From positions 124,001 to 188,000 of the forward strand of contig JAQTTH010000007.1 of assembly GCA_028710895.1 (NCBI GenBank): 64,000 nucleotides of DNA, written 5' to 3'. The position numbers and the translations under genes are program-made. Below are positions 1-8,845 of the stretch, one piece after another. Each line of letters opens with the position of its first letter. The stretch's first letter is position 1. The notes below the pieces were generated by a model. The model had not been told where the DNA came from. It worked only from the letters and a program-made list of their open reading frames with translations, and ran no database searches. This DNA is from Paludibacter sp. GTDB taxonomy: Bacteria; Bacteroidota; Bacteroidia; Bacteroidales; Paludibacteraceae.

Positions 1-2104
1 GGTTCAGCAGCGTTCCGCCAGTATGCAAATGGTCGATTTTGGCTGCTGATTTCACTACTGAAGTCGGACCGTTTCTATCCGAACCCTGCACCGGTGAAAT
101 ACCTTCCGAAACCGGCAACCCTGCTTTTCGTCCATCCGGACTTGCATGCATTACACTTCCAAAATACACATGGCAGGTGGTTGGCAGCAAGTTGATACGA
201 TACTCAGCTCCGCGCGGACTTGTATGTCCTTTCACCGCATCATAGTAAATATTGAAAACGTCCACCAATTGCTCATCAGCCGCTTCGTCGTCGTTTCCGT
301 ATTTGGGTGTTTTGTAAAGCAGTTTGTAAAGCAATTCGTCGCTATTTTCAAAATTACTTTCCAAAGCACTTACAAACTCGGGTAAAGATATCGATTTATC
401 TTCAAATACATGTTTTTTCAAGGCAGTGAGTGCATCAGTCATTGTTCCAACACCCACGCCCTGAATATAGTTCGTATTATAGCGCGATCCGCCCTGAATA
501 TAATCCATGCCCTTCGCTACGCAATCGTCGATAATCAGCGACAGAAACGGTGTGGGAATATGCGTCATGAAAATCTTCTCGATGGTGTTGTTTCCGGTAA
601 CTTTGATACGGATAAAGTGTTCAACCTGGGCTTTGAAAGCTTCCAAAAGTTCTGAGTAAGATTTGAATTCAGAAACAGTGTCGGTTTTCAATCCGATTTG
701 TTTCTTTGTACGGGTATCAAAACCATTGTGCAAAGTCACTTCCAGAATTTTGGGCAAATTGAAATAGCCACACAGTATATAACTCTCTGTTCCGAATGCA
801 CCACTTTCCACACAACCACTTGCGCCACCGTTTCGGGCATCAACTATGTCTTTTCCCTGATTGACCAGCTCCTGAATGATGGCATCGGTATTAAAAATGG
901 ACGGTTGACCAAAGCCTGTTTTTGTGATTTTTACGGCACGATCAATAAAACTGTCGGGATTTAGTTTGCTCAATTGCACCATCGAGCTGGGTTGCAGCAA
1001 GCGCATTTCTTCAATCACATCCAGTAAAATGTAGGACATTTCGTTGACAGCATCCGTTCCGTCAGGTTTCACACCACCCAGATTTATCAGGCAAAAATCG
1101 GTATACGTACTGCTTTCCAGAGCTGTAATGCCAATTTTTGGAGGCGAAGGGTGATTGTTGAACTTCACCCAAAACGATTCGAGCAACTCAATGGCTTTCT
1201 CCTTAGTCAATGTTCCTTTGGCTATTTCTTTCTGGTAAAAAGGATTCAAATGTTGATCTAAACGGCCGGGATTAAACGAATCCCAGGGGTTAAGTTCAGT
1301 TACTACTCCCAAATGCACGAACCAGTAATGTTGAAGTACTTCATGAAAAGTAGAAGGTGCGTGAGCCGGAACCCGACGACAAATGCGTGCCATCTCGGCT
1401 AGTTCGGCTTTACGGGTTGCATCTTTTTCATCGAAAGCCAATTCGTCGAGCCTGGTGGCATGGCGTTGCGCAAACTGTATCGCAGCTTTGGCAGCAATTT
1501 CCATGGCTTTCAACTCTTCTTTTTTGTCGTAAGCTTGTGGATCATTCACAAAATCAAGCGATTTTAGGCTTTCCTCCACATCGGCAATAATATCAAGCAT
1601 TCCTTTTTGATAGATTTTGTAACCCGCCACAGTATGCCCCGGAGCACGTTGCTCCATAAATTCGGTAAAAATTCCTGCTTCATACGCATCGTGCCATTCG
1701 GTAGTCATGGCTTCCATCATGCGGTCGCGGTTAGAACGACCATTCCAGAATGGAATGATTGTTTCTTCAAATGCTTTGCGGGTTTCATCGTCCACCCGGA
1801 ACCATACTTTTTCGCGCGAATTCAGTACTTCCAAATCCTGTAGAGAATGAACGGTAATTTCGGGATAAGTAGGAGTGGCTTTAGGAGCCGGCCCGCGTTC
1901 ACCCACAATCAGTTCCATGTCATTGATGCAAATGGACTTGTTGGCAAGCACATATTGAAACGATTTGGCGCGCTGCACCGGAATGGAATCGCCAAATGCC
2001 ACATGGCTTTTGTAAAACTCAGTCATCAATAAGCCCCGTTCCGCAGAAATTGTGTAAATGGCGTTCAGGCTTTGTTCGCGTAATTGTTGAATTCTTGGAG
2101 TCAT
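1..2104 (-). CDS. hypD: glycyl radical enzyme, probable trans-4-hydroxy-L-proline dehydratase (partial, C-terminus off the left edge)
   Basis: A long open frame on the minus strand begins at the ATG at 2104 and runs off the left edge after about 701 codons. It starts MTPRIQQLREQSLNAIYT, carries the family motifs INDMELIVGERG, PTYPEI and FTEFMEQRAPGHT, and has the active-site segment GGASGCVESGAFG with the thiyl cysteine near residue 431 and a glutamate two residues on. The glycyl-radical loop lies beyond the window. The full family length is about 790 residues, so roughly 90 are missing. As I remember the hydroxyproline dehydratase of Clostridioides difficile, similarity is high throughout, including SGCVE, which separates this group from pyruvate formate-lyase. 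The reaction would be radical dehydration of hydroxyproline to pyrroline-5-carboxylate in the anaerobic cytoplasm. Its activase follows. Another GRE dehydratase of the same subfamily remains possible. Confidence 0.8.
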   Translation of the reverse strand, partial: MTPRIQQLREQSLNAIYTISAERGLLMTEFYKSHVAFGDSIPVQRAKSFQYVLANKSICINDMELIVGERGPAPKATPTYPEITVHSLQDLEVLNSREKVWFRVDDETRKAFEETIIPFWNGRSNRDRMMEAMTTEWHDAYEAGIFTEFMEQRAPGHTVAGYKIYQKGMLDIIADVEESLKSLDFVNDPQAYDKKEELKAMEIAAKAAIQFAQRHATRLDELAFDEKDATRKAELAEMARICRRVPAHAPSTFHEVLQHYWFVHLGVVTELNPWDSFNPGRLDQHLNPFYQKEIAKGTLTKEKAIELLESFWVKFNNHPSPPKIGITALESSTYTDFCLINLGGVKPDGTDAVNEMSYILLDVIEEMRLLQPSSMVQLSKLNPDSFIDRAVKITKTGFGQPSIFNTDAIIQELVNQGKDIVDARNGGASGCVESGAFGTESYILCGYFNLPKILEVTLHNGFDTRTKKQIGLKTDTVSEFKSYSELLEAFKAQVEHFIRIKVTGNNTIEKIFMTHIPTPFLSLIIDDCVAKGMDYIQGGSRYNTNYIQGVGVGTMTDALTALKKHVFEDKSISLPEFVSALESNFENSDELLYKLLYKTPKYGNDDEAADEQLVDVFNIYYDAVKGHTSPRGAEYRINLLPTTCHVYFGSVMHASPDGRKAGLPVSEGISPVQGSDRNGPTSVVKSAAKIDHLHTGGTLLN

Positions 2105-2115
2105 AATATTGTTTT

Positions 2116-2233
2116 TTACCACTAAGGCACTAAGAGCACAAAGAAACACAGAGTTTACATTTATCCTTTTTTTACTTAGCAGATTATCTTTTTTAATTAT
2201 TTTCTTAGTGAATTTGAGTGTTCTTAGTGGTAA
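2116..2233. repeat. dispersed-type repeat with imperfect inverted ends between the GRE and activase genes
   Basis: The gap between the two genes is bounded by TTACCACTAAG at 2116-2126 and CTTAGTGGTAA at 2223-2233, an 11-bp inverted pair. The inside is AT-rich with partial repeats of the CACTAAG / CACAAAG type. The right end touches the activase stop codon. I recall similar CACTAAGGCAC-type sequence in many Bacteroidota intergenic regions, but cannot verify it here. Confidence 0.45.
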
Positions 2234-2234
2234 A

Positions 2235-3029
2235 TCAACCACCGATTTTCACTTCAAATCCTGCTTTTTCAAATCGCAGTTTCGTTTCTTCCAAATCACT
2301 CTTTCGGATTGATTTTAGTTCTCCTAGTTTATTTTCCATCCCAAACCGTTCATACTTGTGCGCGGCGGTGTTGTGATAAGGCAGCAAATCAACACCTTCA
2401 ATCGGGAGTTTCAATCCGGACAAATAATCAATCGTCTGATTTATATTTTCTTCAGTCAATGTAATCCCCGGAATCATTGGAATTCGAATTTGGATTTTCT
2501 TCCCCAACTCAAGCAGTCTTTCGAGATTCTCCAAAATCAATTGATTGGAAACTCCCGCATGAGTTTTATGCAGTTTATCATCAATTAGTTTTAAATCGTA
2601 GAGAAATAAATCGGTCTTCTGCGCTACTTTCTCCAATGTTTTCCAATTAGAAAAGCCTGTTGTATCAATCGTTGTATGCATGTTCTCCAATTTACAGGCT
2701 GCTAACATTTTCAATAGAAAATCAGCTTGTTGCAATGGCTCACCACCCGAGAAAGTCACACCACCTCCTGACTCTTCCATAAAAATTTGCTCTTTGCGCA
2801 ACTCATTCATCACTTCTTCCACTGTCATTTCACGCCCAACAATTTCATCCTCGATAAAGCTTTTATCGCCAATACGAACCGTTTTCAGTACCGTGCAAAT
2901 ATCCGCACTCCTGCTTTCAGGATTGTGGCACCATTGGCACGAAAGCGGACAACCTTTCATGAAAACTGTTGTACGAATTCCCGGACCGTCGTGTACTGCA
3001 AAGCGTTTGATATCGAATATAATACCCAT
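2235..3029 (-). CDS. glycyl radical enzyme activating enzyme (radical SAM), short form
   Basis: This 264-residue radical SAM protein uses S-adenosylmethionine and a [4Fe-4S] cluster to install the glycyl radical on its partner, almost certainly the enzyme encoded just downstream on the same strand. It starts MGIIFDIKRFAVHDGPGIRT, the activase signature, followed by the cluster motif CPLSCQWCHNPES (Cys27, Cys31, Cys34) and the SAM-contact motif VTFSGGEPLQ near residues 91-100. Many activases of dehydratase-type GREs carry an inserted ferredoxin-like domain with two further clusters after the first motif. Here only one extra cysteine (Cys45) follows, so that domain is absent and the protein resembles pyruvate formate-lyase activase in size. 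On the minus strand the activase comes first, then the 130-bp repeat-bearing gap, then the GRE. Confidence 0.88.
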   Translation of the reverse strand: MGIIFDIKRFAVHDGPGIRTTVFMKGCPLSCQWCHNPESRSADICTVLKTVRIGDKSFIEDEIVGREMTVEEVMNELRKEQIFMEESGGGVTFSGGEPLQQADFLLKMLAACKLENMHTTIDTTGFSNWKTLEKVAQKTDLFLYDLKLIDDKLHKTHAGVSNQLILENLERLLELGKKIQIRIPMIPGITLTEENINQTIDYLSGLKLPIEGVDLLPYHNTAAHKYERFGMENKLGELKSIRKSDLEETKLRFEKAGFEVKIGG

Positions 3030-3065
3030 TTCGAAAATGAAGAATGTAGGAATGAAAAATTGGGG

Positions 3066-3136
3066 AACTAAAACTAAGTATATTTTTACAAACTAGTTTT
3101 AGTTTTTTGCAGGCAGCAAAAGCCCCCTTTAGGGGG
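3066..3136. other. two inverted repeats upstream of the activase gene
   Basis: AACTAAAACT at 3066-3075 pairs perfectly with AGTTTTAGTT at 3095-3104 across a 19-nt loop. A second small palindrome, CCCCCT-TT-AGGGGG, lies at 3123-3136. Both are in the 5' flank of the minus-strand activase gene. They could be leader structure or decayed dispersed repeats. The stretch 3137-3308 shows nothing else clear. Confidence 0.3.
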
Positions 3137-3311
3137 ATGGGGTCAGTGGCTAAATCATCCAACACTCGAACAAACCCTTACCGGATTTGTGGAGCAAATT
3201 ACCTTTAAAGTTGGATGAATATTGCATATGGAATGAATGTAATTATTTGTGAGCGCTAAATTAGGAAATATTTTGGATATGCTCGTTCTAAAAAGAGAAA
3301 TATTATGCAAA

Positions 3312-3335
3312 AAGCAGAGCCAACCGACTCTGCTT
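3312..3335 (-). terminator. rho-independent terminator of the glycoside hydrolase operon
   Basis: AAGCAGAG (3312-3319) pairs with CTCTGCTT (3328-3335) across an 8-nt loop. Read on the minus strand the hairpin is followed by a T-run (CTCTGCTTTTTGC). It lies just after the GH97 stop codon at 3360. Confidence 0.75.
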
Positions 3336-3359
3336 CTTTGTTTTTATAAGTCTTACTGT

Positions 3360-5297
3360 TTATAACACTATCGTAAATCCACTATTCGGTTTGATTTCAA
3401 CTTCCAGTTTATTATTGCTGATAGTTACCTGTTGTTGGCTAAAGCTGCGGTCTCTATCACCATCGGTAATAAGGGTCACGCGATTTGAAATCGCGTTTTT
3501 GAATTTCGATAGATCAATGCTAACTTTCTGACTTTCTTTTTGCGAATTGATTCCGGCTAAATACCATTTATTTCCACTTTTACGAGCCATAACCACGTAT
3601 TTTCCGGGAAAACCATCAATCAGTTTCACATCGTCCCAATGACGGGGAAGAGTTTGCATATATGTTTTTACGTAATCGGGTTGCTTAGCCATACTTTCAG
3701 GAATTTCTACATAATGACTGACGCCCGATTGCAAAATTACCGTCAACGCTATTTCAAAACCGTTGCTGGTGCGGCGTTTTTTACCAACTATTTCGCCAAA
3801 ACAAACCGGTGTAAAATCCATTGGACCTACCACGTTACGGGCATAGGGCATCATGGTGAGGTGTTTAGGAGCTTTGTCGGTATCTATTTGGTCGAAAGTG
3901 GTAAATTCAAAACCGCGGATAGCTTCCATTGAAACGAGGTTTGGGAAAGTGCGCGACCAGCCACGTGGAACGGTTGTGCCATGGAAATTCACCAACAAAT
4001 GGAAATCAGCTGCATCTTTCAGCATATCGTAGTAATACTGAATCGCCGATTGTCCGTCTCCAGGCCAAAAATCGACTTTGACGCCCACAATTCCCATATC
4101 GTGAATACGTTTGAACTCAGCACGGCGCGCATCGCGTTCTACCAAAGCACCCTTAGGCGAATAAACAGTTGTGTTCCATGCACCTGAAGAGTTGTACCAA
4201 AGAATCACTCCCACATTTTTTGTTTTGGCATAATCGGCCAGTTCTTTGATTTTATCGTAACCAATACGTCTATCCCAATCGGCATCAATCAGGCAGTAAT
4301 CCCATTTCATATCAGATGCATATTCAATAAACTGCTTGGAAGTTTCGTAATTCACCGATTCGTCGTGCAATACGCCCCAACTCCACGAAGCAATACCTGT
4401 TTTCACCCAACTATAATCAACCGCTTTGTCAGCAGGTTTTGCAAGGTCAGAAACCATTTGCGATTCAACTACAGTTGCCAATGACCCTATTACAATAACT
4501 CGCCAGGGCGAAGTAATATTGGCCGAAACAGGATATTCAGGATCGGTGGCTTTTACCGTTTCGCCTTTTTGAGGGAAGGCAATACTGTATTCACCGTTGG
4601 GCGAAAGATGCGACAGGTGCGTACCGGCATAGTCGGGCGTTAACCCGGCTTCGGTAATCAGCACCCAGTTGTTTCCGGTTTTGAATAATGCAGGGAAAGT
4701 CCAGCCCACGCCCAATACAGACGGTGTTCCGACAGGAATTTCATATTCGTATTGTTCTTCGTAGCTTGGTTGAGTTTCGCACCAACCATCCTTTACTTTG
4801 GCATATGGATGCATCCACGCTTTAGCAGTTGGATCGAATTTGAAAGAAGTTTTTTCTGTTTTTACGGCAATAGGACTCTGTGCAGTCTGCAAGTAACGGA
4901 AAGCAATACCTTCGTTGGTTGCTTTGAACTCAATTGTTAGCGTTTTCTTGTTAGCATTAATCAACGTAAGACTGGCAGAATTGGCAGTGTAGGTTCTATT
5001 TGCACGTTTTTCTGCAGGAGAATTGTAAGTCACCGTAATTTTCGTTACAAGTGAGATCTGACTAATTTTCACATTATTGCTGAAATCGCCCTGGTCGGAG
5101 ACCAAACCCAATGCAGATTGTAAAATAACAGGTTGATTGTTGTTTTTTACTGTATAAACAGGAGCACCTTTAGGCGTTACACTTGCTTCAATGGCCAGTT
5201 TCCCGTTAGGCGAAGTTACAATTAGTTTTTTAGTAGTTGCCTGCATCGAAAAGGCAATCAGACAAATAGAAATGATGCTAAGAAAAGATTTTTGCAT
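3360..5297 (-). CDS. glycoside hydrolase family 97, probable retaining alpha-galactosidase type
   Basis: A 645-residue exported enzyme with a Sec signal peptide (MQKSFLSIISICLIAF, cleavage near residue 20), an N-terminal beta-sandwich, a catalytic TIM barrel from about residue 290, and a C-terminal beta domain, the normal GH97 layout. GH97 holds inverting alpha-glucosidases such as SusB and retaining alpha-galactosidases. The barrel motif GVKVDFWPG places an aspartate at residue 409, and a glutamate lies 55 residues later at 464 (AIRGFE). In the characterised retaining enzyme from Bacteroides thetaiotaomicron the nucleophile and acid/base are, as I remember, Asp415 and Glu470, the same spacing, so the retaining galactosidase group is favoured. 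It is last in the minus-strand cluster GH51-GH43-GH27-GH97, 48 bp after GH27, and is followed by a terminator. Confidence 0.87.
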   Translation of the reverse strand: MQKSFLSIISICLIAFSMQATTKKLIVTSPNGKLAIEASVTPKGAPVYTVKNNNQPVILQSALGLVSDQGDFSNNVKISQISLVTKITVTYNSPAEKRANRTYTANSASLTLINANKKTLTIEFKATNEGIAFRYLQTAQSPIAVKTEKTSFKFDPTAKAWMHPYAKVKDGWCETQPSYEEQYEYEIPVGTPSVLGVGWTFPALFKTGNNWVLITEAGLTPDYAGTHLSHLSPNGEYSIAFPQKGETVKATDPEYPVSANITSPWRVIVIGSLATVVESQMVSDLAKPADKAVDYSWVKTGIASWSWGVLHDESVNYETSKQFIEYASDMKWDYCLIDADWDRRIGYDKIKELADYAKTKNVGVILWYNSSGAWNTTVYSPKGALVERDARRAEFKRIHDMGIVGVKVDFWPGDGQSAIQYYYDMLKDAADFHLLVNFHGTTVPRGWSRTFPNLVSMEAIRGFEFTTFDQIDTDKAPKHLTMMPYARNVVGPMDFTPVCFGEIVGKKRRTSNGFEIALTVILQSGVSHYVEIPESMAKQPDYVKTYMQTLPRHWDDVKLIDGFPGKYVVMARKSGNKWYLAGINSQKESQKVSIDLSKFKNAISNRVTLITDGDRDRSFSQQQVTISNNKLEVEIKPNSGFTIVL

Positions 5298-5345
5298 GAT
5301 AAATAGTGTGTGTGAAATTTCAAGACAAGGATAATTAAAGACAGG

Positions 5346-7190
5346 CTACTCCTTTAGAATTTTTTCAAGTTCAGTACCGTTTTTAGTAGTTGTTTTTACA
5401 ATATAAAGACCTGCTTTCAATGCCGAAACATTAATTCGTGGTTCGCTACCCGAGGTAAGCAGCAACGAACCTGTCAACGAAAAAATGCTAACTTGTTTTA
5501 GAGGTGATTCTGATTCAATCTCTAAAAAATCTGTACATGGATTCGGATGGATCTTCACATTTCTTTGTTCCAGTGGTTTCAAGCCTGTTCCAACATTATA
5601 TTTATTCAAATCAAGTTGAATTTTATCGAAATCGGGCAACCAGGCCGTTGCATTGGCAAAACGAATGGTGTTATAACCTTGCTTCAGTGCAATTCTGTAG
5701 GTATTGGTTTTCAATGCAGTCCAGCTTCCTGAATTTAACGTGGTAAGAGTTGTATCTTTGCCATTCACTGTCATGGTCGCATTCCGGTTTTCTCCACTGA
5801 TATACGTAATTTGTAGATTATAACTTCCGGCAGCATTAGCGTACACATCCCTGAATTCAAGATAATTGTCGGCACGATTTCCCAACCAACCGGCCTTTGC
5901 GCGTCCGGAGCAAGTAGTATCGGTAGAAGCAACTCCCTGACTGGCTATAACAGCACTGTTAGAAGTCATATTGAAATTGTTTATCCAGCCATATTCAGCC
6001 TCAAAAGTTTCCTGCAGTTTGGTTTGTGTTCCAACCACTTTAAGCATTACCACGCCGTGTGAAGGAACGGAAACTGTGTACATGGAATCCATACTTCCCA
6101 AATCGGCATGAGTCCACAGGTTTCGGGCTGTGGCTGGACCAACTAAATTCAAATCTTTCCACTTTACAGACATAGTTGCTGTGGCTGCAGTGCGGTTGAA
6201 CAACACGACTGCCCGTTCTTTGCTTAGCTTACCGTTCAATGGTTTTGCCCAAACCTGCAATCCTTTTGCATTGTCGGAAACTATTTTTGCCTGCAATCCC
6301 GTTGTATCTTGATTTACAGCAATCACTTCGGTATTTGTCAGGATTGTTTTTGTTGCAGCAGAAATATTGGTCATATCGTTTCCAAGCACCAATGGAGATG
6401 ATAGGATACACCACATGCTGAAATGGCTTTTATCCTCCTCGGCTGTGAGTCCGCGACCCACTTCAAGCATATCCATATCGTTGTAATGTCCCTGGCTGCA
6501 ATAAGCTGCCAGATAAGCATTTTTATCCAGGTTGTTCAATACGCTAGCCCAACTCAGATTGATATCAACTGAAACACGCCACGAATCGGCTACCGTTGTC
6601 ACCCATGATCCGGGGAATTGCCACCGGCAAACATTATAGTTTATATCGGTGCGCCCAGTATTGTTCATAGCCGTGCGAATAGCTGTATAGCGTGCTTTTT
6701 CGTCTAATTTCTGAACCAAACCACCACAATAATCCACTTTTAGGAAATCAAACCCCCAACTTTTGAAAATGGTGTCCACATCTTGCTGGTCGTGACCATA
6801 AATGCCTCCACCAACACCACCTGTTTGTCCGTTGTATTGTGAGCCACAAGTATTGGCACCTGCATCGGTATAATAACCGGCTTTCAAACCTTTGGAATGA
6901 ATATAGTCGGCAACGTATTTCATTTTATGCGGAAACTTTAGTGTGTCGAGTCGCAAACCACCGTTAGAATAACGACCGTTAAAAAAGCCATCGTCAATGT
7001 TCAGGTAATTGTAACCGGCAGCAAGCAAACCCGAGGAGACCATTGCATCGGCTTGAGTTTTGATAATTGATTCGCTGATGTTTACGCCAAAGTTATTCCA
7101 ACTAGCCCAGCCCATTAATGGAGATTTTAATGCTTGCGCATTCAGCAAAAATGCAGTAATAATAAAAAATAATGTAGTGATTTTTCTCAT
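5346..7190 (-). CDS. GH27 alpha-galactosidase with carbohydrate-binding module and type IX secretion sorting domain
   Basis: A 614-residue secreted enzyme that should remove terminal alpha-galactose. After a signal peptide (cleavage near residue 20) the GH27 barrel begins with LMGWASWNNFG. The nucleophile is Asp153 in LKVDYCGG and the acid/base is probably Asp209 in SWRVSVDI; HYNDMDMLEVG is a further family motif. Residues about 393-530 resemble a CBM6/35-type beta-sandwich (TFEAEYGW, DNYLEFRDV, FDKIQLD). The last 70 residues (VKIHPNPCTDFLEI ... LKAGLYIVK) are a type A sorting domain of the Bacteroidota type IX secretion system, so the enzyme is exported across the outer membrane to the surface or medium. 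No other enzyme of the cluster carries this tag. A possible own promoter lies at 7216-7223. Confidence 0.93.
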   Translation of the reverse strand: MRKITTLFFIITAFLLNAQALKSPLMGWASWNNFGVNISESIIKTQADAMVSSGLLAAGYNYLNIDDGFFNGRYSNGGLRLDTLKFPHKMKYVADYIHSKGLKAGYYTDAGANTCGSQYNGQTGGVGGGIYGHDQQDVDTIFKSWGFDFLKVDYCGGLVQKLDEKARYTAIRTAMNNTGRTDINYNVCRWQFPGSWVTTVADSWRVSVDINLSWASVLNNLDKNAYLAAYCSQGHYNDMDMLEVGRGLTAEEDKSHFSMWCILSSPLVLGNDMTNISAATKTILTNTEVIAVNQDTTGLQAKIVSDNAKGLQVWAKPLNGKLSKERAVVLFNRTAATATMSVKWKDLNLVGPATARNLWTHADLGSMDSMYTVSVPSHGVVMLKVVGTQTKLQETFEAEYGWINNFNMTSNSAVIASQGVASTDTTCSGRAKAGWLGNRADNYLEFRDVYANAAGSYNLQITYISGENRNATMTVNGKDTTLTTLNSGSWTALKTNTYRIALKQGYNTIRFANATAWLPDFDKIQLDLNKYNVGTGLKPLEQRNVKIHPNPCTDFLEIESESPLKQVSIFSLTGSLLLTSGSEPRINVSALKAGLYIVKTTTKNGTELEKILKE

Positions 7191-7215
7191 TTTATTTAGT
7201 TTCGATTTTAATTGT

Positions 7216-7253
7216 CAAAAATAGAATAAATAAAACGACTTTTAGGGTGAAAA
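7216..7253 (-). promoter_or_regulatory. candidate promoter and operator half-site upstream of GH27
   Basis: Minus-strand TATTTTTG (complement of 7216-7223) fits the Bacteroidota -7 box TAnnTTTG. About 15 bp upstream, 7238-7253 reads ACTTTTAGGGTGAAAA on the plus strand, close to ACTTTAGGGTGGAC upstream of GH51 at 10517-10530. The shared TTTAGGGTG may be a binding site for a common regulator. Confidence 0.35.
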
Positions 7254-7271
7254 TCTTTCAATAATGTGCAG

Positions 7272-8768
7272 TTATTTTACTTTTTTACCCCAAACGGAGC
7301 AACCATTTTTGTCCAATCCGGTAAAAAGCAATGTTTCGGTTTCGTTCTCCCAATCGTGGCCAACAAAAACAGTCAGGTTGTTGATAGTCTCATCTTTTAG
7401 CATCAAGGTGATACCTTTAAATGAATCAAATTTCCAACTTCCATCGGAACCTTTCATTTTTCCATTGCTATTGAAATCAACCAGTTGAGATGCATCAATC
7501 TCAGTTTTGCGTAATTGGTTTTCACCCCATAAAATTTGCCCAAACTCCAGTTTTCGGTCTGTTTTTGCATCCTGAATGCGGATAATTTCCCACTTGCCAA
7601 CAACGTCTTTCTTCGATATTTTTGCTTGTCTTGAAGCTGTAAATCGTTCCGGCGAAACAACCGGCCAACCATTAGTTGTCCATTTTACTTCGCGAACGTG
7701 TAAATCCATTAGCTGATTATCGGGCGAAAGCCTTGATTGATGTGCCATAAAGAAGTCACCATTTTCGTTTTTGAAGATCGAACAATGACCAGTGCCAGCC
7801 CAGCCAGCGTGGTTTTTGAACTGATACGGATGTGTCAGAATGGGATAATGATTGATGGTATCGCGCAAATCGTTGCCAAAGAAATCCAAAAATGGTCCTT
7901 CGAGTTTATCGGCTCGACCAACACGCACGTTGTAGGTCGTCATTAACGGATCGTAGGACGTGAAAAGGTAATATTTTTTAAAGGTCGGATTGTAAATAAT
8001 TTCCGGTGCCTCTATATTGTCTTTGCGGATATTTGCGCGTGTAGCCGTAAAATGTCCCTGATCATCGGCTGTTAGTGTAAAACCCGTTTCCGGATTAATC
8101 TGAACAGCATAAAGTCCACCGAAATACGACCCATAATGCATCCACATGTTGCCCGTTTCGGGTTCAGTAACAATGCTCGGATCAATGGCATTCATCTTGT
8201 CTCCACGCTGTGTTTTCACAATAGCACCTTTCGAAACCCATGGACCAAGCGGTGAATCTGATTCTGCCAATCCGATATACGATGTTTGCAGCCCAAAGGC
8301 TGAAACACAATAATATAAGCGGAATGTCTTTTTGTATTGAACAATATAGGGTGCCCAAATATTCGTTGCTCCTTTGTTGTCGCTGTGTGATAGTACCCAA
8401 CTTTTTGCTTCAGCCGGAATAGAATCAAACGCCCAGCCTTCAAATTTCCAGTTTACCAGATCTTTTGATGAACGTACCTGAATATTTCCGATTTTGACAT
8501 CAGGCCTTTTCATTCCCGGATTTCGTCTTCCAAAGAATATAGCATCTGTGCTGTACATGTAATAGGTATCGCCAACTTTCAGGCAGGATGGATCATGTAC
8601 ATTGTATGTTCCCCAGCTTTTGTAGTTCTCCAACGAAGCAATATCCCGATAATCATCTTTCCATGGATTGGCAGATTTTACAGGGTATATAGCCGATAAA
8701 GAAAAACAGCAAAGGACCAGAAATAGTCCTGTAAGTACATGGCCTGATTTAGGTAGAAATGATTTCAT
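7272..8768 (-). CDS. GH43 family arabinosidase/arabinanase with C-terminal beta domain
   Basis: A 498-residue exported protein with an N-terminal hydrophobic segment (residues about 10-30). The five-bladed GH43 propeller shows the catalytic base in NVHDPSCLK (Asp59), the pKa-modulating aspartate in AIDPSIV (Asp196) and the acid in NIEAPEI (Glu253). A C-terminal domain of about 110 residues follows (from roughly 385), as in endo-1,5-alpha-L-arabinanase-like members. Together with GH51 it points to arabinan or arabinose-decorated galactan as substrate. It sits between GH51 and GH27 on the same strand, separated from GH51 by a strong hairpin. Endo-arabinanase, exo-arabinosidase and xylosidase activities cannot be separated from sequence alone. 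Confidence 0.85.
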   Translation of the reverse strand: MKSFLPKSGHVLTGLFLVLCCFSLSAIYPVKSANPWKDDYRDIASLENYKSWGTYNVHDPSCLKVGDTYYMYSTDAIFFGRRNPGMKRPDVKIGNIQVRSSKDLVNWKFEGWAFDSIPAEAKSWVLSHSDNKGATNIWAPYIVQYKKTFRLYYCVSAFGLQTSYIGLAESDSPLGPWVSKGAIVKTQRGDKMNAIDPSIVTEPETGNMWMHYGSYFGGLYAVQINPETGFTLTADDQGHFTATRANIRKDNIEAPEIIYNPTFKKYYLFTSYDPLMTTYNVRVGRADKLEGPFLDFFGNDLRDTINHYPILTHPYQFKNHAGWAGTGHCSIFKNENGDFFMAHQSRLSPDNQLMDLHVREVKWTTNGWPVVSPERFTASRQAKISKKDVVGKWEIIRIQDAKTDRKLEFGQILWGENQLRKTEIDASQLVDFNSNGKMKGSDGSWKFDSFKGITLMLKDETINNLTVFVGHDWENETETLLFTGLDKNGCSVWGKKVK

Positions 8769-8786
8769 GGGATGTTATAAAAGATG

Positions 8787-8836
8787 AAAAACCACAATAG
8801 AACTAATAGATTTCTACTGTTTCTATTGTGGTTTTT
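8787..8836 (-). terminator. 16-bp hairpin between GH51 and GH43 (terminator or attenuator)
   Basis: AAAAACCACAATAGAA (8787-8802) pairs perfectly with TTCTATTGTGGTTTTT (8821-8836) across an 18-nt loop. T-tracts flank it on either strand. It follows the GH51 stop at 8846 and ends 19 nt before the GH43 start at 8768, so it may terminate part of the GH51 transcript or stabilise the upstream mRNA. Confidence 0.7.
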
Positions 8837-8845
8837 AGAGGTGAT

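Noticed and set aside
39-2032. Series of short plus-strand open frames
   Set aside because: They are shadows of the long minus-strand glycyl radical enzyme frame, whose protein shows continuous family motifs.
2680-3096. 138-residue plus-strand frame opposite the activase
   Set aside because: Antisense to a well-supported radical SAM gene and without coding features of its own.
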